DNA of 64,000 nt from Bacteroidota bacterium. GTDB lineage: Bacteria > Bacteroidota > Bacteroidia > Cytophagales > Cyclobacteriaceae. Each line of letters starts with the position of its first letter. Position 1 is the first letter of the stretch. The notes under the pieces are model-generated. The model worked only from the letters and a program-made list of their open reading frames with translations, was not told the origin of the DNA and searched no databases. Of the stretch, positions 8,701 to 17,033 are shown one piece after another. Both the position numbers and the translations under genes were made by a program. Where the stretch lies: positions 62,001 to 126,000 of the forward strand of contig JAFEAM010000021.1 of the NCBI GenBank assembly GCA_018266395.1. Direction: 5' to 3'.

Positions 8701-9578
8701 AAAAGAAAGACAACACTCCCGCTCTGATCCGGGTGACGCGTTGGTTATATCCCAGGCTTGAACAATGGGCGCCCCCGCTGGCCGACAGAATATTCAGGCT
8801 GGTATTTTACGTACCGGTCAGTTATCGCGTTCCCGACAAGGAAAAGGAAGCGGCTGCAAACGCCGACAAATTCCAGATTGACGTGAAGGGTAAGAAGATA
8901 CAGGGCTACAGCTGGGGCGATGCGTCAAAACCTTATGTACTGCTGGTCCATGGATGGGCAGGGCGAGCAACACAGTTCAGGAAATTCATTGAACCATTGA
9001 ACGCCGCAGGGCTCAGGGTGATCGGGGCGGATGGCCCGGCGCACGGTCAGTCTGAAGGCAGACGAACTTCCATCCTGGAGTTCGAGAGCATGCTGCACAC
9101 ACTCTTCAGGAAGTTTGGAGAACCCACTGCCGTCATCACACACAGTTTTGGAGGTGCAGCCGTGCTCTATAGTGCGATGCACGGCCTCCCAGTGAAAACG
9201 CTTGTCAACATCGCCAGTCCTACCCACGAAGATGAAATTCTGAAGACCTACCTAAGAGCCATAAACGGATCCTGGGCATCGGCAGAGCGCTTTAAGAAAT
9301 TTGTAGTCGAAGCGACCGGAAAGACCTTCCATGAATTCACAGCAATCTATGCCGTGCAACACCTGAAAGAGCCGATTCATTTAATGATGGTGCACGATGA
9401 AGAGGACCGCGATGTGGTGATTCATCAGGCGGAGGAGTTCATCAAAGTCTATCCTTCAGCAAGGTTGTACCGCACCTCAGGCTTGGGTCATACACGAATT
9501 CTTAAAGATGAACAGGTCATTCAGGAGGTAGTTGGATTTATCGTCCGTAACGCAGTAACCGCACCATCCGGGCACTAG
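8697..9578 (+). CDS. alpha/beta hydrolase
   Basis: 293 residues with a standard alpha/beta hydrolase fold. The oxyanion-hole loop is LLVHGWAGRATQF, the nucleophile elbow THSFGGAA carries the serine, and the late GLGHTRIL supplies the histidine. An Asp is available in HDEEDRDVV before it. There is no signal peptide, so it should act in the cytoplasm as an esterase or related hydrolase of unknown substrate. Translational coupling with the NRDE gene (4-nt overlap) suggests a shared role. Confidence 0.88.
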   Translation: MKKKDNTPALIRVTRWLYPRLEQWAPPLADRIFRLVFYVPVSYRVPDKEKEAAANADKFQIDVKGKKIQGYSWGDASKPYVLLVHGWAGRATQFRKFIEPLNAAGLRVIGADGPAHGQSEGRRTSILEFESMLHTLFRKFGEPTAVITHSFGGAAVLYSAMHGLPVKTLVNIASPTHEDEILKTYLRAINGSWASAERFKKFVVEATGKTFHEFTAIYAVQHLKEPIHLMMVHDEEDRDVVIHQAEEFIKVYPSARLYRTSGLGHTRILKDEQVIQEVVGFIVRNAVTAPSGH

Positions 9579-9606
9579 TCCGCTGGAGCGGTGCCTATTT
9601 TTAAGT
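9571..9606 (+). terminator. possible intrinsic terminator after the hydrolase
   Basis: GGCAC and GTGCC flank an inner CGCT-GG-AGCG hairpin, with a 5-nt bulge on the left arm, followed directly by TATTTTTAAGT. The hydrolase stop codon lies inside the structure. The shape fits a rho-independent terminator, but the bulge lowers confidence. Confidence 0.35.
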
Positions 9607-9702
9607 ATTTTTCACCCCATTTCAATGGAATAAGGGATTTTTGAACAATAATTGAAACCATAAAGCCATTCTTCAGTTGAAGGTATAGAATAAGTCCGTG
9701 TC

Positions 9703-10422
9703 ATGACCAAGATCATCGAAACCCACAATATCTCCAAGGTTTACAAGATGGGCGACAATATTGTCCGTGCATTGCAGTCCATTACAATCAGTGTGGACAG
9801 GGGTGAGTACGTGGCCTTCATGGGTCCTTCGGGATCAGGAAAGTCAACTTTGATGAACATTGTGGGTTGCCTCGACACTCCCACCGATGGAACCTACGTA
9901 TTGAATAACCAACTGGTGAGTGAGATGACGGAGAATGAGTTGGCGAATGTGAGGAACAAAGAGATCGGATTCGTATTTCAGACCTTCAATCTTTTGCCAC
10001 GCGCAACAGCCCTCGACAATGTGGCGCTTCCGTTGATCTATGCCGGATATGGCAAGGCCGACCGCACCGAAATGGCCATGGCCGCTCTTGAAAGTGTGAA
10101 CCTCGCCGACCGTCACCATCACAAACCCAACGAATTGTCAGGCGGTCAACGCCAGCGTGTCGCAATTGCCAGGGCATTGGTAAACAATCCTTCCATTATC
10201 CTCGCTGACGAACCTACAGGTAACCTTGACTCCAAAACCTCACACGATATCATGGGACTGTTCCAGGATCTTCATGACAAAGGCAACACCATCATCATGG
10301 TGACCCACGAAGATGATATCGCACACTACGCACACCGCATCATCCGCCTGCGAGATGGTTTGGTGGAGCGGGATTTTGTGAATGAGAATGTGACCAGACG
10401 TCAGGCAGTGGCAGCAAGCTAA
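9703..10422 (+). CDS. ABC transporter ATP-binding protein, MacB/LolD type
   Basis: 239 residues. The Walker A motif is GPSGSGKST, the ABC signature [15 protein letters not shown], and Walker [15 protein letters not shown] followed by the switch histidine in VTHEDD. The sequence resembles the ATPases that power MacB/LolCDE/FtsX-like permeases, which use mechanical transmission to move lipoproteins or peptides out. No permease gene is next to it; the next gene encodes a cobalamin adenosyltransferase. It is therefore an orphan ATPase whose partner must be elsewhere. Confidence 0.9.
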   Translation: MTKIIETHNISKVYKMGDNIVRALQSITISVDRGEYVAFMGPSGSGKSTLMNIVGCLDTPTDGTYVLNNQLVSEMTENELANVRNKEIGFVFQTFNLLPRATALDNVALPLIYAGYGKADRTEMAMAALESVNLADRHHHKPNELSGGQRQRVAIARALVNNPSIILADEPTGNLDSKTSHDIMGLFQDLHDKGNTIIMVTHEDDIAHYAHRIIRLRDGLVERDFVNENVTRRQAVAAS

Positions 10423-10483
10423 GTATCCCTCTGCCGGACAACTCCGTCTTTTCATTCTCCCCACGATTCCCGTACTTCGGTAC

Positions 10484-11032
10484 ATGAAAATCTATACCAG
10501 GACAGGCGACCAGGGAACCACTGCTCTCTTTGGAGGCAAGAGGGTTTCAAAATCAGAACTGCGGATTGATACCTATGGCACCGTCGATGAACTAAATTCC
10601 TGGCTGGGTGTCTTGCGCGATCAGGAAGTAAACAGGCAACGTCACGAAGAACTGGTGGAGATCCAGGATCGGCTCTTCACCATTGGCTCCATACTTGCCA
10701 CAGAGCCGGGCAATACAAAAGTCAAAATTCCCACTCTCACCTCCGGCGATGTCACCTTCCTGGAAAAAGCAATTGATAAAATGGAGGCTACTCTTGAACC
10801 CATGAAATCATTTGTGTTGCCGGGAGGTCATCCTTCCGTTTCATTCGGCCATGTTGCCAGAACGGTTTGCCGCCGTGCCGAGCGACTGGTGATTGCATTA
10901 GATCTGACAGAAAAGGTGGAGCCGCTGGTCGTCCAGTACCTCAACCGCCTCTCAGATTACCTCTTCGTGCTGTGCCGCAAAATGACGAAAGAACTCAACG
11001 CACCAGAGACGCCCTGGAAGGCAAGACTCTGA
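10484..11032 (+). CDS. cob(I)alamin adenosyltransferase, PduO type
   Basis: 182 residues. This enzyme attaches the 5'-deoxyadenosyl group of ATP to cob(I)alamin, making coenzyme B12. The N-terminal ATP-binding motif YTRTGDQGTTALFGGKRVSK and the following YGTVDELNSWLG are family signatures. VCRRAERLVIAL and YLNRLSDYLFVLCR are the conserved C-terminal helices. It implies that the cell uses an adenosylcobalamin enzyme such as methylmalonyl-CoA mutase, which is not in the window. It converges with the amidohydrolase gene, with 30 nt between the stops. Confidence 0.94.
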   Translation: MKIYTRTGDQGTTALFGGKRVSKSELRIDTYGTVDELNSWLGVLRDQEVNRQRHEELVEIQDRLFTIGSILATEPGNTKVKIPTLTSGDVTFLEKAIDKMEATLEPMKSFVLPGGHPSVSFGHVARTVCRRAERLVIALDLTEKVEPLVVQYLNRLSDYLFVLCRKMTKELNAPETPWKARL

Positions 11033-11062
11033 ACGCCGACCTTTTCCTGATCGGACTAAGCG

Positions 11063-12694
11063 CTACCGCTGAAATACTGTTTTGCCGCCTACTACCGTCT
11101 TCAACACGTTCACTTTTCCAATTTCTTTCGCGTCAATGGTCGTAATGTCTTTTTCCAGGACAACGAAGTCTGCGAGTTTGCCGGGTTCTAGCGATCCTTT
11201 GATATCTTCTTCAAAAGAAGCATAAGCGCCAGTGATGGTGTAGGCAGTCAAGGCCTGTTCCACTGTTATCTTCTGCTCAGGCACCCAGCCGTCCGGGAAT
11301 TTGTCATCGAGCGTGCGACGGGTTACGGCTGCATAAATCCCCATCATGGGATCAGCCGGCGCTACAGGCCAATCGCTGCCAAAGGCCACTTTGGCATTGG
11401 CATCCAGTAATGACTTGAAGGCATACGTCGTCTTGATCCTCTCAGGGCCAAGGAACTTTTCTGCCCAACGTCCATCATCAATGGCATGATAAGGTTGCAT
11501 GCTGGCGATAACATTAAGTAGTGCCAGTCTAGGAATGTCTGAAGGGGCAATATGTTGCAAATGTTCGATGCGGAATCTGCGGTCGCGTGGACCATTTTCC
11601 TTTTCGGCCTTTTCGAACATATTCAGCAACGTAAAGATGGCCTTATCGCCGATGGCGTGAATCATCAGGTGCAGACCGGCGCTGTCGGCTGACTTGATTT
11701 GCCTGTACATCCAGGCTTCAGGATTGAGGAAAAATCCCGAGTCTTTCGGAGTGTCTACAAAAGGCTTGAAGAATGCAGCAGTGTGGGATCCGAGAGCACC
11801 ATCCATAAACATTTTCAACGCGCCCCAGCGCAACCATTTGTCGCCGTGGCCAAGACTGTCTACTCTCCTTTTCACCATGCGCCAGTCGTTGATCATCCAA
11901 CCCATGTAGACTCTTGTACGCAATTTTCCTGCATCGTGGGCCCTGTCGAATGCCGCGTTTCCTCCATACATGCTGTGAATGGAAGTTACACCATGTGCAG
12001 CAGCATAGTCCATCGCAGCTTCCAGCGCCTTGTCTTCCGATTCTGCAGATGCAGGAGGAATCTTCTGAAAGATCAGGTCATTGGCATTGTCCTTGAATAC
12101 CCCCGTCAGCCTCTTATTCTTGTCTCGCACCATTTCGCCACCCTGAACATCCTTCACATTATCTGCAATTCCTGCGGCCTTTAATGCGGCGCTGTTCACA
12201 AAAATCATATGTCCATCTGTGCGCATGAGGGCAATGGGAATTTCCTTTGTAAATTCATCAACCCACTTGCGATCAGGCAACTCTCCTCCCCAGTTCTGAT
12301 GATCCCAGTTTCCTCCCATCATCCAGGTACCCGGCTTCATTCCTGCGGCAAATTCCTTGATGCGCTTGATAAACTCCTCCTTCGACATGGCGTCGCGCAA
12401 TTGCACCGACGACAGGCCGAACCCCGCTTCCAGAAAATGGGTGTGCGTGTCGATCAGACCCGGTACTATGAGTTGTCCGTCAGGCACGCTTGCTTCTGCA
12501 GTCTTGTCTCCCTTCCATGCGTCCACCTCACTCTTTGAGCCAATGGCCACAATCGAGTCGCCTCTGATCGCCATGGCTTCTGCCCAGGGTTGTTTGGGAT
12601 TGCTCGTCCAGATTTTGCCATGGACAATCTGGTCAGCCACAGGATGCTTGCTGCAGGCAGCGAGCAAGAGCAGGAAAGGGAGTAATTTCTTCAT
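11063..12694 (-). CDS. amidohydrolase lipoprotein, YtcJ-like (Amidohydro_3)
   Basis: 543 residues starting with a lipoprotein signal (MKKLLPFLLLLAACSKHP, lipobox LAAC). The metal-dependent hydrolase core shows GLIDTHTHF (the HxH pair), FRIEHLQHI and the late GSDWPVAPADP with the metal-binding Asp. C-terminal GSLEPGKLADFVVLEKD closes the composite beta-sandwich domain. Family members hydrolyse C-N bonds of diverse small molecules; the substrate here is unknown. The lipid anchor places it in the envelope. Its start overlaps the stop of the upstream pyrophosphohydrolase gene by 4 nt. Confidence 0.91.
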   Translation of the reverse strand: MKKLLPFLLLLAACSKHPVADQIVHGKIWTSNPKQPWAEAMAIRGDSIVAIGSKSEVDAWKGDKTAEASVPDGQLIVPGLIDTHTHFLEAGFGLSSVQLRDAMSKEEFIKRIKEFAAGMKPGTWMMGGNWDHQNWGGELPDRKWVDEFTKEIPIALMRTDGHMIFVNSAALKAAGIADNVKDVQGGEMVRDKNKRLTGVFKDNANDLIFQKIPPASAESEDKALEAAMDYAAAHGVTSIHSMYGGNAAFDRAHDAGKLRTRVYMGWMINDWRMVKRRVDSLGHGDKWLRWGALKMFMDGALGSHTAAFFKPFVDTPKDSGFFLNPEAWMYRQIKSADSAGLHLMIHAIGDKAIFTLLNMFEKAEKENGPRDRRFRIEHLQHIAPSDIPRLALLNVIASMQPYHAIDDGRWAEKFLGPERIKTTYAFKSLLDANAKVAFGSDWPVAPADPMMGIYAAVTRRTLDDKFPDGWVPEQKITVEQALTAYTITGAYASFEEDIKGSLEPGKLADFVVLEKDITTIDAKEIGKVNVLKTVVGGKTVFQR

Positions 12695-13017
12695 TTCAGT
12701 TTCGGGTTTTGCTTATGACGGTCGCTATCGCGTTCAGTTTTCTTTTCGAGGTTTTGCCGAAAGGCCTCAGTCAGGTTGACACCCGTCTGGTTTGCCAGGC
12801 AGATGAGCACAAAAAGCACATCGGCCATTTCATCACCAAGACTCTTATTCTTGTCTGATTCCTTTTCAGATTGCTCCCCGTAGCGCCGGGCGATGATTCT
12901 CGCCATCTCGCCTACTTCCTCTGTCAGCAGCGCCATGTTGGTGAGCTCACTGAAATAACGAACGCCGTGATTCCTGATCCAGGTATCAACCTGAGATTGC
13001 GCTTGATCCAGTGTCAT
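12691..13017 (-). CDS. MazG-like nucleotide pyrophosphohydrolase
   Basis: 108 residues from MTLDQAQSQVDTW at 13017. An upstream in-frame start at 13116 would add 33 unlikely residues. The all-alpha NTP pyrophosphatase motifs are present: EEVGEMARIIARR and the metal-binding DEMADVLFVLICLAN. Proteins of this type hydrolyse non-canonical or excess NTPs to NMP plus pyrophosphate. It is followed by the amidohydrolase with a 4-nt overlap and preceded by a small anchored protein 55 nt upstream. Confidence 0.88.
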   Translation of the reverse strand: MTLDQAQSQVDTWIRNHGVRYFSELTNMALLTEEVGEMARIIARRYGEQSEKESDKNKSLGDEMADVLFVLICLANQTGVNLTEAFRQNLEKKTERDSDRHKQNPKLK

Positions 13018-13072
13018 GTTGATTGCGGGTTGATGTTCGGGACTGATATAAATATACAATCTGGTGGCAGGA

Positions 13073-13462
13073 TCAGTTTGGCCAGAGTTTCCATTCGTAC
13101 CTGACCAAATGACCATCTACAGAATCTTCACCAATCAGAAAAATGCTTTTGCCGGAGAACACGGAATAATAGGATCGTGCATCAACCAGATGCAGTGAAT
13201 CGCCCGGGAAGAGAATCTTGGCCGTCTTGATGTCCACGTCATCATACTTTCGATGATACTCTTCAAAAGTGTAAGGATAGAAACGAAATCCCGTGCTGTT
13301 TTCATAATGCCAGACCAGTTGAGCCGTGTCTTTGAGCACCTTTTTCTCCGCAATCATCTTCACATAAGGCTCTTCTTTGGCGAGGGAAGACCGCCAGCTG
13401 AATACAAACAATCCCACCACCAGGATAACAGCCAGTACCGGGAACAGCCAGGCCTTCCTCAT
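13073..13462 (-). CDS. small membrane-anchored protein of unknown function
   Basis: 129 residues. One hydrophobic segment at residues 5-23 (signal anchor or uncleaved signal) is followed by a polar domain of about 100 residues rich in Tyr, Asp and Phe. I do not recognise the family. It overlaps the dipeptidase gene upstream by 4 nt (13459-13462), so it is translated with a periplasmic peptidoglycan-dipeptide enzyme and probably also faces the periplasm. Confidence 0.72.
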   Translation of the reverse strand: MRKAWLFPVLAVILVVGLFVFSWRSSLAKEEPYVKMIAEKKVLKDTAQLVWHYENSTGFRFYPYTFEEYHRKYDDVDIKTAKILFPGDSLHLVDARSYYSVFSGKSIFLIGEDSVDGHLVRYEWKLWPN

Positions 13463-14127
13463 TTCAATTCTTCGAAATCAATATCCATCACTTCGAATTT
13501 CCTCCACCCCACAAAGTCGAAATGCCACCACTCATGCTCGTACACCCTGAAACCATTCTTCTCCATCACGCTTATAAGCAGGTCCCGATTCTTCCTTTTA
13601 ACAGGGTCTTTGATATCTGCCTTAGGCCAGGCATCCGTTGAAAAAGAATCCCATTCAGTGGGCATGGGAAGTTCCTTCTTTGTTTTCATATCCACAATGG
13701 TCATATCTAGCGCACACCCCCGGTTATGTCGCGACCCTTTGTAAGGGGACGCCACATACGTGGTGTCATGATAGGTCTCATAAAACTTAACCGTTGCGGA
13801 GTACGGGCGATAGGCATCATAGATCTTAATGGAATAGCCCATCTTCACGAAGTCGGCCTGTGCACGCTTCAACGCTTCTGCCACCGGTTTGCGGGCGTAA
13901 GCCTTGGCAAGGTTGTAGATTTTGGTCTTGGTAAAATTTTCGGTGGTTGCATAGCCAATCCGGAATTCTGCTCCAGGCAGTTCTTTCTGGAGATCTACCA
14001 GTTCTTTTTCGGGATGGGAAGCAAGACTGGCCTGGTATTCCTTCAGACGTATAGCATCTAAACCGTATTTGTTTTGGGCATAACACAATACAGGCACCAA
14101 CAGTGCGCCCACTAAAATTCTTTTCAT
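13459..14127 (-). CDS. D-alanyl-D-alanine dipeptidase, VanX/DdpX type (M15D)
   Basis: 222 residues from the ATG at 14127; an ATG at 14148 is less likely because MKRILVGALLVPVLCYAQ forms a clean signal peptide. Zinc ligands are H134 and D141 (SRHNRGCALD, the SxHxxGxAxD motif) and H202, with the catalytic E199 in EHEWWH. R107 (DAYRPYS) matches the substrate-positioning arginine of VanX. It should cleave D-Ala-D-Ala in the periplasm. No vanHA, vanRS or ddp genes are nearby, so a role in peptidoglycan recycling or feeding is more likely than vancomycin resistance. Confidence 0.9.
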   Translation of the reverse strand: MKRILVGALLVPVLCYAQNKYGLDAIRLKEYQASLASHPEKELVDLQKELPGAEFRIGYATTENFTKTKIYNLAKAYARKPVAEALKRAQADFVKMGYSIKIYDAYRPYSATVKFYETYHDTTYVASPYKGSRHNRGCALDMTIVDMKTKKELPMPTEWDSFSTDAWPKADIKDPVKRKNRDLLISVMEKNGFRVYEHEWWHFDFVGWRKFEVMDIDFEELK

Positions 14128-14148
14128 GCAGACCGCCAAACTAAACAA

Positions 14149-14664
14149 TTAATCGTTTTCGGCAGTTTGTCTGGCAGAAACAGCTTTGCTCCGCTCGATG
14201 GATTGCAGCGCAAGGTAGTTGGCGCCAAAATGCGCAATGTTGTCCAATTCGGTATCGAACTGGTCAAAATGCCTTTCTTCGTCAGCCACCAGGCCTTCAA
14301 ATATCTGTTTGGACACGGCATCGGCCATTGCTGAGCATTCGTTGGCCCAGTGATTGTACTCCTTAGCGCTTTCTTCCTCCATTTGCCTCCCCATCTCGAG
14401 CATTTCTTTCACTGTCTTGACTTGCCTGACCGATGCTGCGGGTTTCATCAAAACGTCTCCCTTCAGAAAAAGAATCCGCTCTGCCAATTTCTCAATATGT
14501 ATCATTTCCTCAATGGCAGTCTTCTTAAACAGGTTGGCCAGCAAATCAAACCCCTGGTCATCGCTGTGAAAATGAAAGTACATGTACTGATGAATTGCGC
14601 TCAATTCATCGGCAACTGCCTTGTTAAGAAGATCAATACTTCCGGCGTGTTTTGATTTTTTCAT
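14149..14664 (-). CDS. bfr: bacterioferritin
   Basis: 171 residues forming a ferritin four-helix bundle. The diiron ligands can be followed: E20 (ADELSAIHQY), E53 and H56 (IEEMIHIEKL), then Glu in EESAKEYN and the Glu/His pair in ADEERHFDQFD. M54 occupies the position of the heme-ligating methionine of classical Bfr. AERILFLKGD after helix B is a strong Bfr marker. The role is iron storage and detoxification of Fe2+ with peroxide. The C-terminal tail is longer than usual. Its closeness to the hmu heme-import genes (about 5 kb) may reflect iron metabolism but they are not one operon. Confidence 0.92.
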   Translation of the reverse strand: MKKSKHAGSIDLLNKAVADELSAIHQYMYFHFHSDDQGFDLLANLFKKTAIEEMIHIEKLAERILFLKGDVLMKPAASVRQVKTVKEMLEMGRQMEEESAKEYNHWANECSAMADAVSKQIFEGLVADEERHFDQFDTELDNIAHFGANYLALQSIERSKAVSARQTAEND

Positions 14665-14784
14665 GATAGGTAAACTTTAGACCAACTCAAGATACTGCTT
14701 TTGATAATTTCTCATGCATATCTTGTTCACCCGAATTGCTGATTAATGTCAATACTTCCGTCAGGTCGTCTGATAAATTGTAAT

Positions 14785-15123
14785 TCATCGCTTTACGCGT
14801 GTCTCGTTATATGCAGTTCTGAGTGCTTCGGATACAATTTCTTCAGGCAGATTCTTAAGCACAAAGGTCGTGGCTCCCTTTTCTCCCCATTTGTTGGGTA
14901 CTGGATAGATGTTCTTGCTGTCAAGCGAACAAAAGCTTTTCTGCTCACTCACTGAAAGAAAAATATTACAGGTATGATCGCGTTCCAGGTACGTGGCAAA
15001 CATCCGCTTACCTGCAACCCGGAATCCGACACGATCAAAGTGCGGCACCTGTTCCGTTCCAGGGAACGAAAGCGCCAGGGTGGCAAACCCTTCCGCATTC
15101 ATGATCTTTTCTGAGCGAGCCAT
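14785..15123 (-). CDS. MmcQ/YjbR family protein
   Basis: 112 residues with the CyaY-like fold of the YjbR group. It shows the characteristic FPGTEQVPHFDRVGFRVAGKRMFATY opening, in which substrate-like His and Phe residues are conserved, and a C-terminal helix LPEEIVSEALRTAYNETRVKR. Members bind DNA in some reports but the function is unclear. It begins 3 nt after the dapB-like gene ends, so the two share a transcript. Confidence 0.85.
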   Translation of the reverse strand: MARSEKIMNAEGFATLALSFPGTEQVPHFDRVGFRVAGKRMFATYLERDHTCNIFLSVSEQKSFCSLDSKNIYPVPNKWGEKGATTFVLKNLPEEIVSEALRTAYNETRVKR

Positions 15124-15126
15124 TTG

Positions 15127-15930
15127 TCAAGACTCTATAATGCTGTCGAGTCCTCTTCTCAACCCATTGAATGTCCCTGCCTTCTCAATCGCCAGCAAAG
15201 CTCCCTTCACGTAAGGCTCAGCGCTCGCCCCGGCCTCGTGACGGATGACGAGCCTTTCGTCCTTCATGCCGAAAATGGACTCCACCGATATGATATATCC
15301 AGGAAGTCGCAAGGAATGTACCTGGACCCCTTTGAGCCGGGCACCCCGGCTTTCCTTTGGCCCTATCAGGTCTTTCTCAGATACATGAATCCTGGATTCC
15401 TGAACATTGGACAACCGATGGGCCAGTTCGCGTGCAGTACCGCTTGGCGCATCGACTTTGCTTTCGTGTGCATAGTCGATTATCTCAAAGTCGGTAATAT
15501 ACCGTGCTGCCATCTCTGCAAACTTTTGCAGCAACACCGCAGTCAGTGCAAAATTGCCAGCAGCCAGAACGGAACAGTTATGTTGAAGTGCTGTAGCATG
15601 GATCTCGTCAAAATCCTGACTGGTCAATCCGGAGGTGCCGATAACGACGTGCCTTCCATTTTTCAATGCGGTAAGAACATTTTTCCTGGCTGCATCCGGC
15701 TTGGTGTACTCTACGAACACATCAAAGTCTGTTTTTGCCACGGCTATCTCCACATCTGCGTAGACCGGATAATTGCCGCCATCTAACTCAAGAATATCTG
15801 CGAGATTCTTCCCTGCATGTGTACGAGACAGGGCACCGGCCAGCACCATTCCCTCATGGGCAATTATTCCTTTACACAGAGCAGCACCGGCCCAGCCGGT
15901 ACCACCCGCTACAAAAACGCGGACAGGCAT
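15127..15930 (-). CDS. dapB: 4-hydroxy-tetrahydrodipicolinate reductase-like protein
   Basis: 267 residues. DapB reduces 4-hydroxy-tetrahydrodipicolinate with NAD(P)H in lysine and diaminopimelate synthesis. The N-terminal Rossmann loop is VAGGTGWAG, a loop GTSGL occurs at residues 98-102, and the signature YAHESKVDAPSGTA spans 153-166 with the catalytic Lys at K158. The first His of the usual HHxxK is replaced by A154, while H155 is kept. This variant pattern occurs in a divergent DapB subgroup, so either a functional variant or a related reductase is possible. No other lysine gene is in the window. Confidence 0.82.
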   Translation of the reverse strand: MPVRVFVAGGTGWAGAALCKGIIAHEGMVLAGALSRTHAGKNLADILELDGGNYPVYADVEIAVAKTDFDVFVEYTKPDAARKNVLTALKNGRHVVIGTSGLTSQDFDEIHATALQHNCSVLAAGNFALTAVLLQKFAEMAARYITDFEIIDYAHESKVDAPSGTARELAHRLSNVQESRIHVSEKDLIGPKESRGARLKGVQVHSLRLPGYIISVESIFGMKDERLVIRHEAGASAEPYVKGALLAIEKAGTFNGLRRGLDSIIES

Positions 15931-15998
15931 TTTTCAGGTTTAAGTCTTACTTGGTTCCTAATGACGTTGACAGCGAAATTAGGATTTCCGTGGCTTTA

Positions 15999-16907
15999 CT
16001 AAAGCTTCTTGTCCAGCCAATGAATGATATTCAACAGGAACTGAGGATTTTGTTTTGCATCCGGGTCGTTCATGCCCATCTTATTTTTCTGCGCAGATAT
16101 TTGCGCTGAAAACATGGCCGCCTCTCCCATGACCACAATTCTTCCATTTCCATACTCCATAAAGGCGCCATTCACAAGATTTTGTCCTGAAATGGAAGGT
16201 GTCTTTTCATCGAATTCCCAGGCCACAGTTGGCATCAGCACCTGATAGTTATTGTCAAGCCTGGAAATAATGGTTGCGCCGGGTGGAGGGATAAATGCTT
16301 CACCTGTAAAGACTTTGATGGAGTCAATCCGTTCATCACTGGTTCTCCCATTGGTAATCACATTGACTGTTAATGTCCCCCCTTTTCGGGAAAAGAATTC
16401 GGGCTTCTTATCCTTCCTGAATGCAAAACCATTGATCAGGTTAAAGCCAAATGATTCGGCAACAGGAGCCACGGCGCCTGGAAATGGCATATGGTCAGCA
16501 ATAAGAAACAGGCTTCCACCATCAGAGACCCACTTGTGAAGAGCGGTGACCTCTTCTTTTGTAAAAGCCGGCTTGGCCGGAAGTTTCCACTCCATGGTAT
16601 CCGGCAAAGCATTCGCAATTACCAGAATCTTCGTACCCGCAAGAGAAGAACCTGTAAATGGAAGTGAGGACGACTTCAGCACATATCCATCATTCTGCAA
16701 CACTCGGCCAAATGCAGCATATCGACCTTTCAGGGTGTGGAAATTAAAGTGAGCCTCATCCAAGGTAATTGCAGAACCTTTTCCTCTAGGATAGACTGGA
16801 TTCTTTATCTCGTGGTTGAAGGACTCATCAGCCACTTGCTGCCCGGCAGCACCAATGGTCACCATCATGAAGAAGAAAATGATCGAAAATCGTTTCTGCA
16901 TTAGCAT
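15999..16907 (-). CDS. secreted DUF4350-like / GATase-like domain protein
   Basis: 302 residues with a signal peptide (cleavage near AAGQQ at about 22-23). LDEAHFNFHTLKGRYAAFGRVL and VLVIANALP-type strands, then LHKWVSDGGSLFLIADHMPFP and GNGRIVVMGEAAMFSAQ, are typical of class-I glutamine-amidotransferase-like DUF4350 domains that bind ligands without an obvious catalytic Cys. Function is unknown and location is probably periplasmic. It is divergent from the penicillin acylase gene and 68 nt upstream of dapB. Confidence 0.75.
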   Translation of the reverse strand: MLMQKRFSIIFFFMMVTIGAAGQQVADESFNHEIKNPVYPRGKGSAITLDEAHFNFHTLKGRYAAFGRVLQNDGYVLKSSSLPFTGSSLAGTKILVIANALPDTMEWKLPAKPAFTKEEVTALHKWVSDGGSLFLIADHMPFPGAVAPVAESFGFNLINGFAFRKDKKPEFFSRKGGTLTVNVITNGRTSDERIDSIKVFTGEAFIPPPGATIISRLDNNYQVLMPTVAWEFDEKTPSISGQNLVNGAFMEYGNGRIVVMGEAAMFSAQISAQKNKMGMNDPDAKQNPQFLLNIIHWLDKKL

Positions 16908-17033
16908 AGTGGAGAGTTTAATTAATCATTTTAAACGACCGTACCCTGCCGCAGTTGTTATAATTGTTTGTTATAACGCTGTTTGGGCTATCAACCATTG
17001 GTTAAATTGCAATTCAACAGTTACAAATTCTAC

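Noticed and set aside
13459-14127. Vancomycin resistance cluster
   Set aside because: No vanH, vanA/B ligase or vanRS genes accompany the VanX-type dipeptidase.
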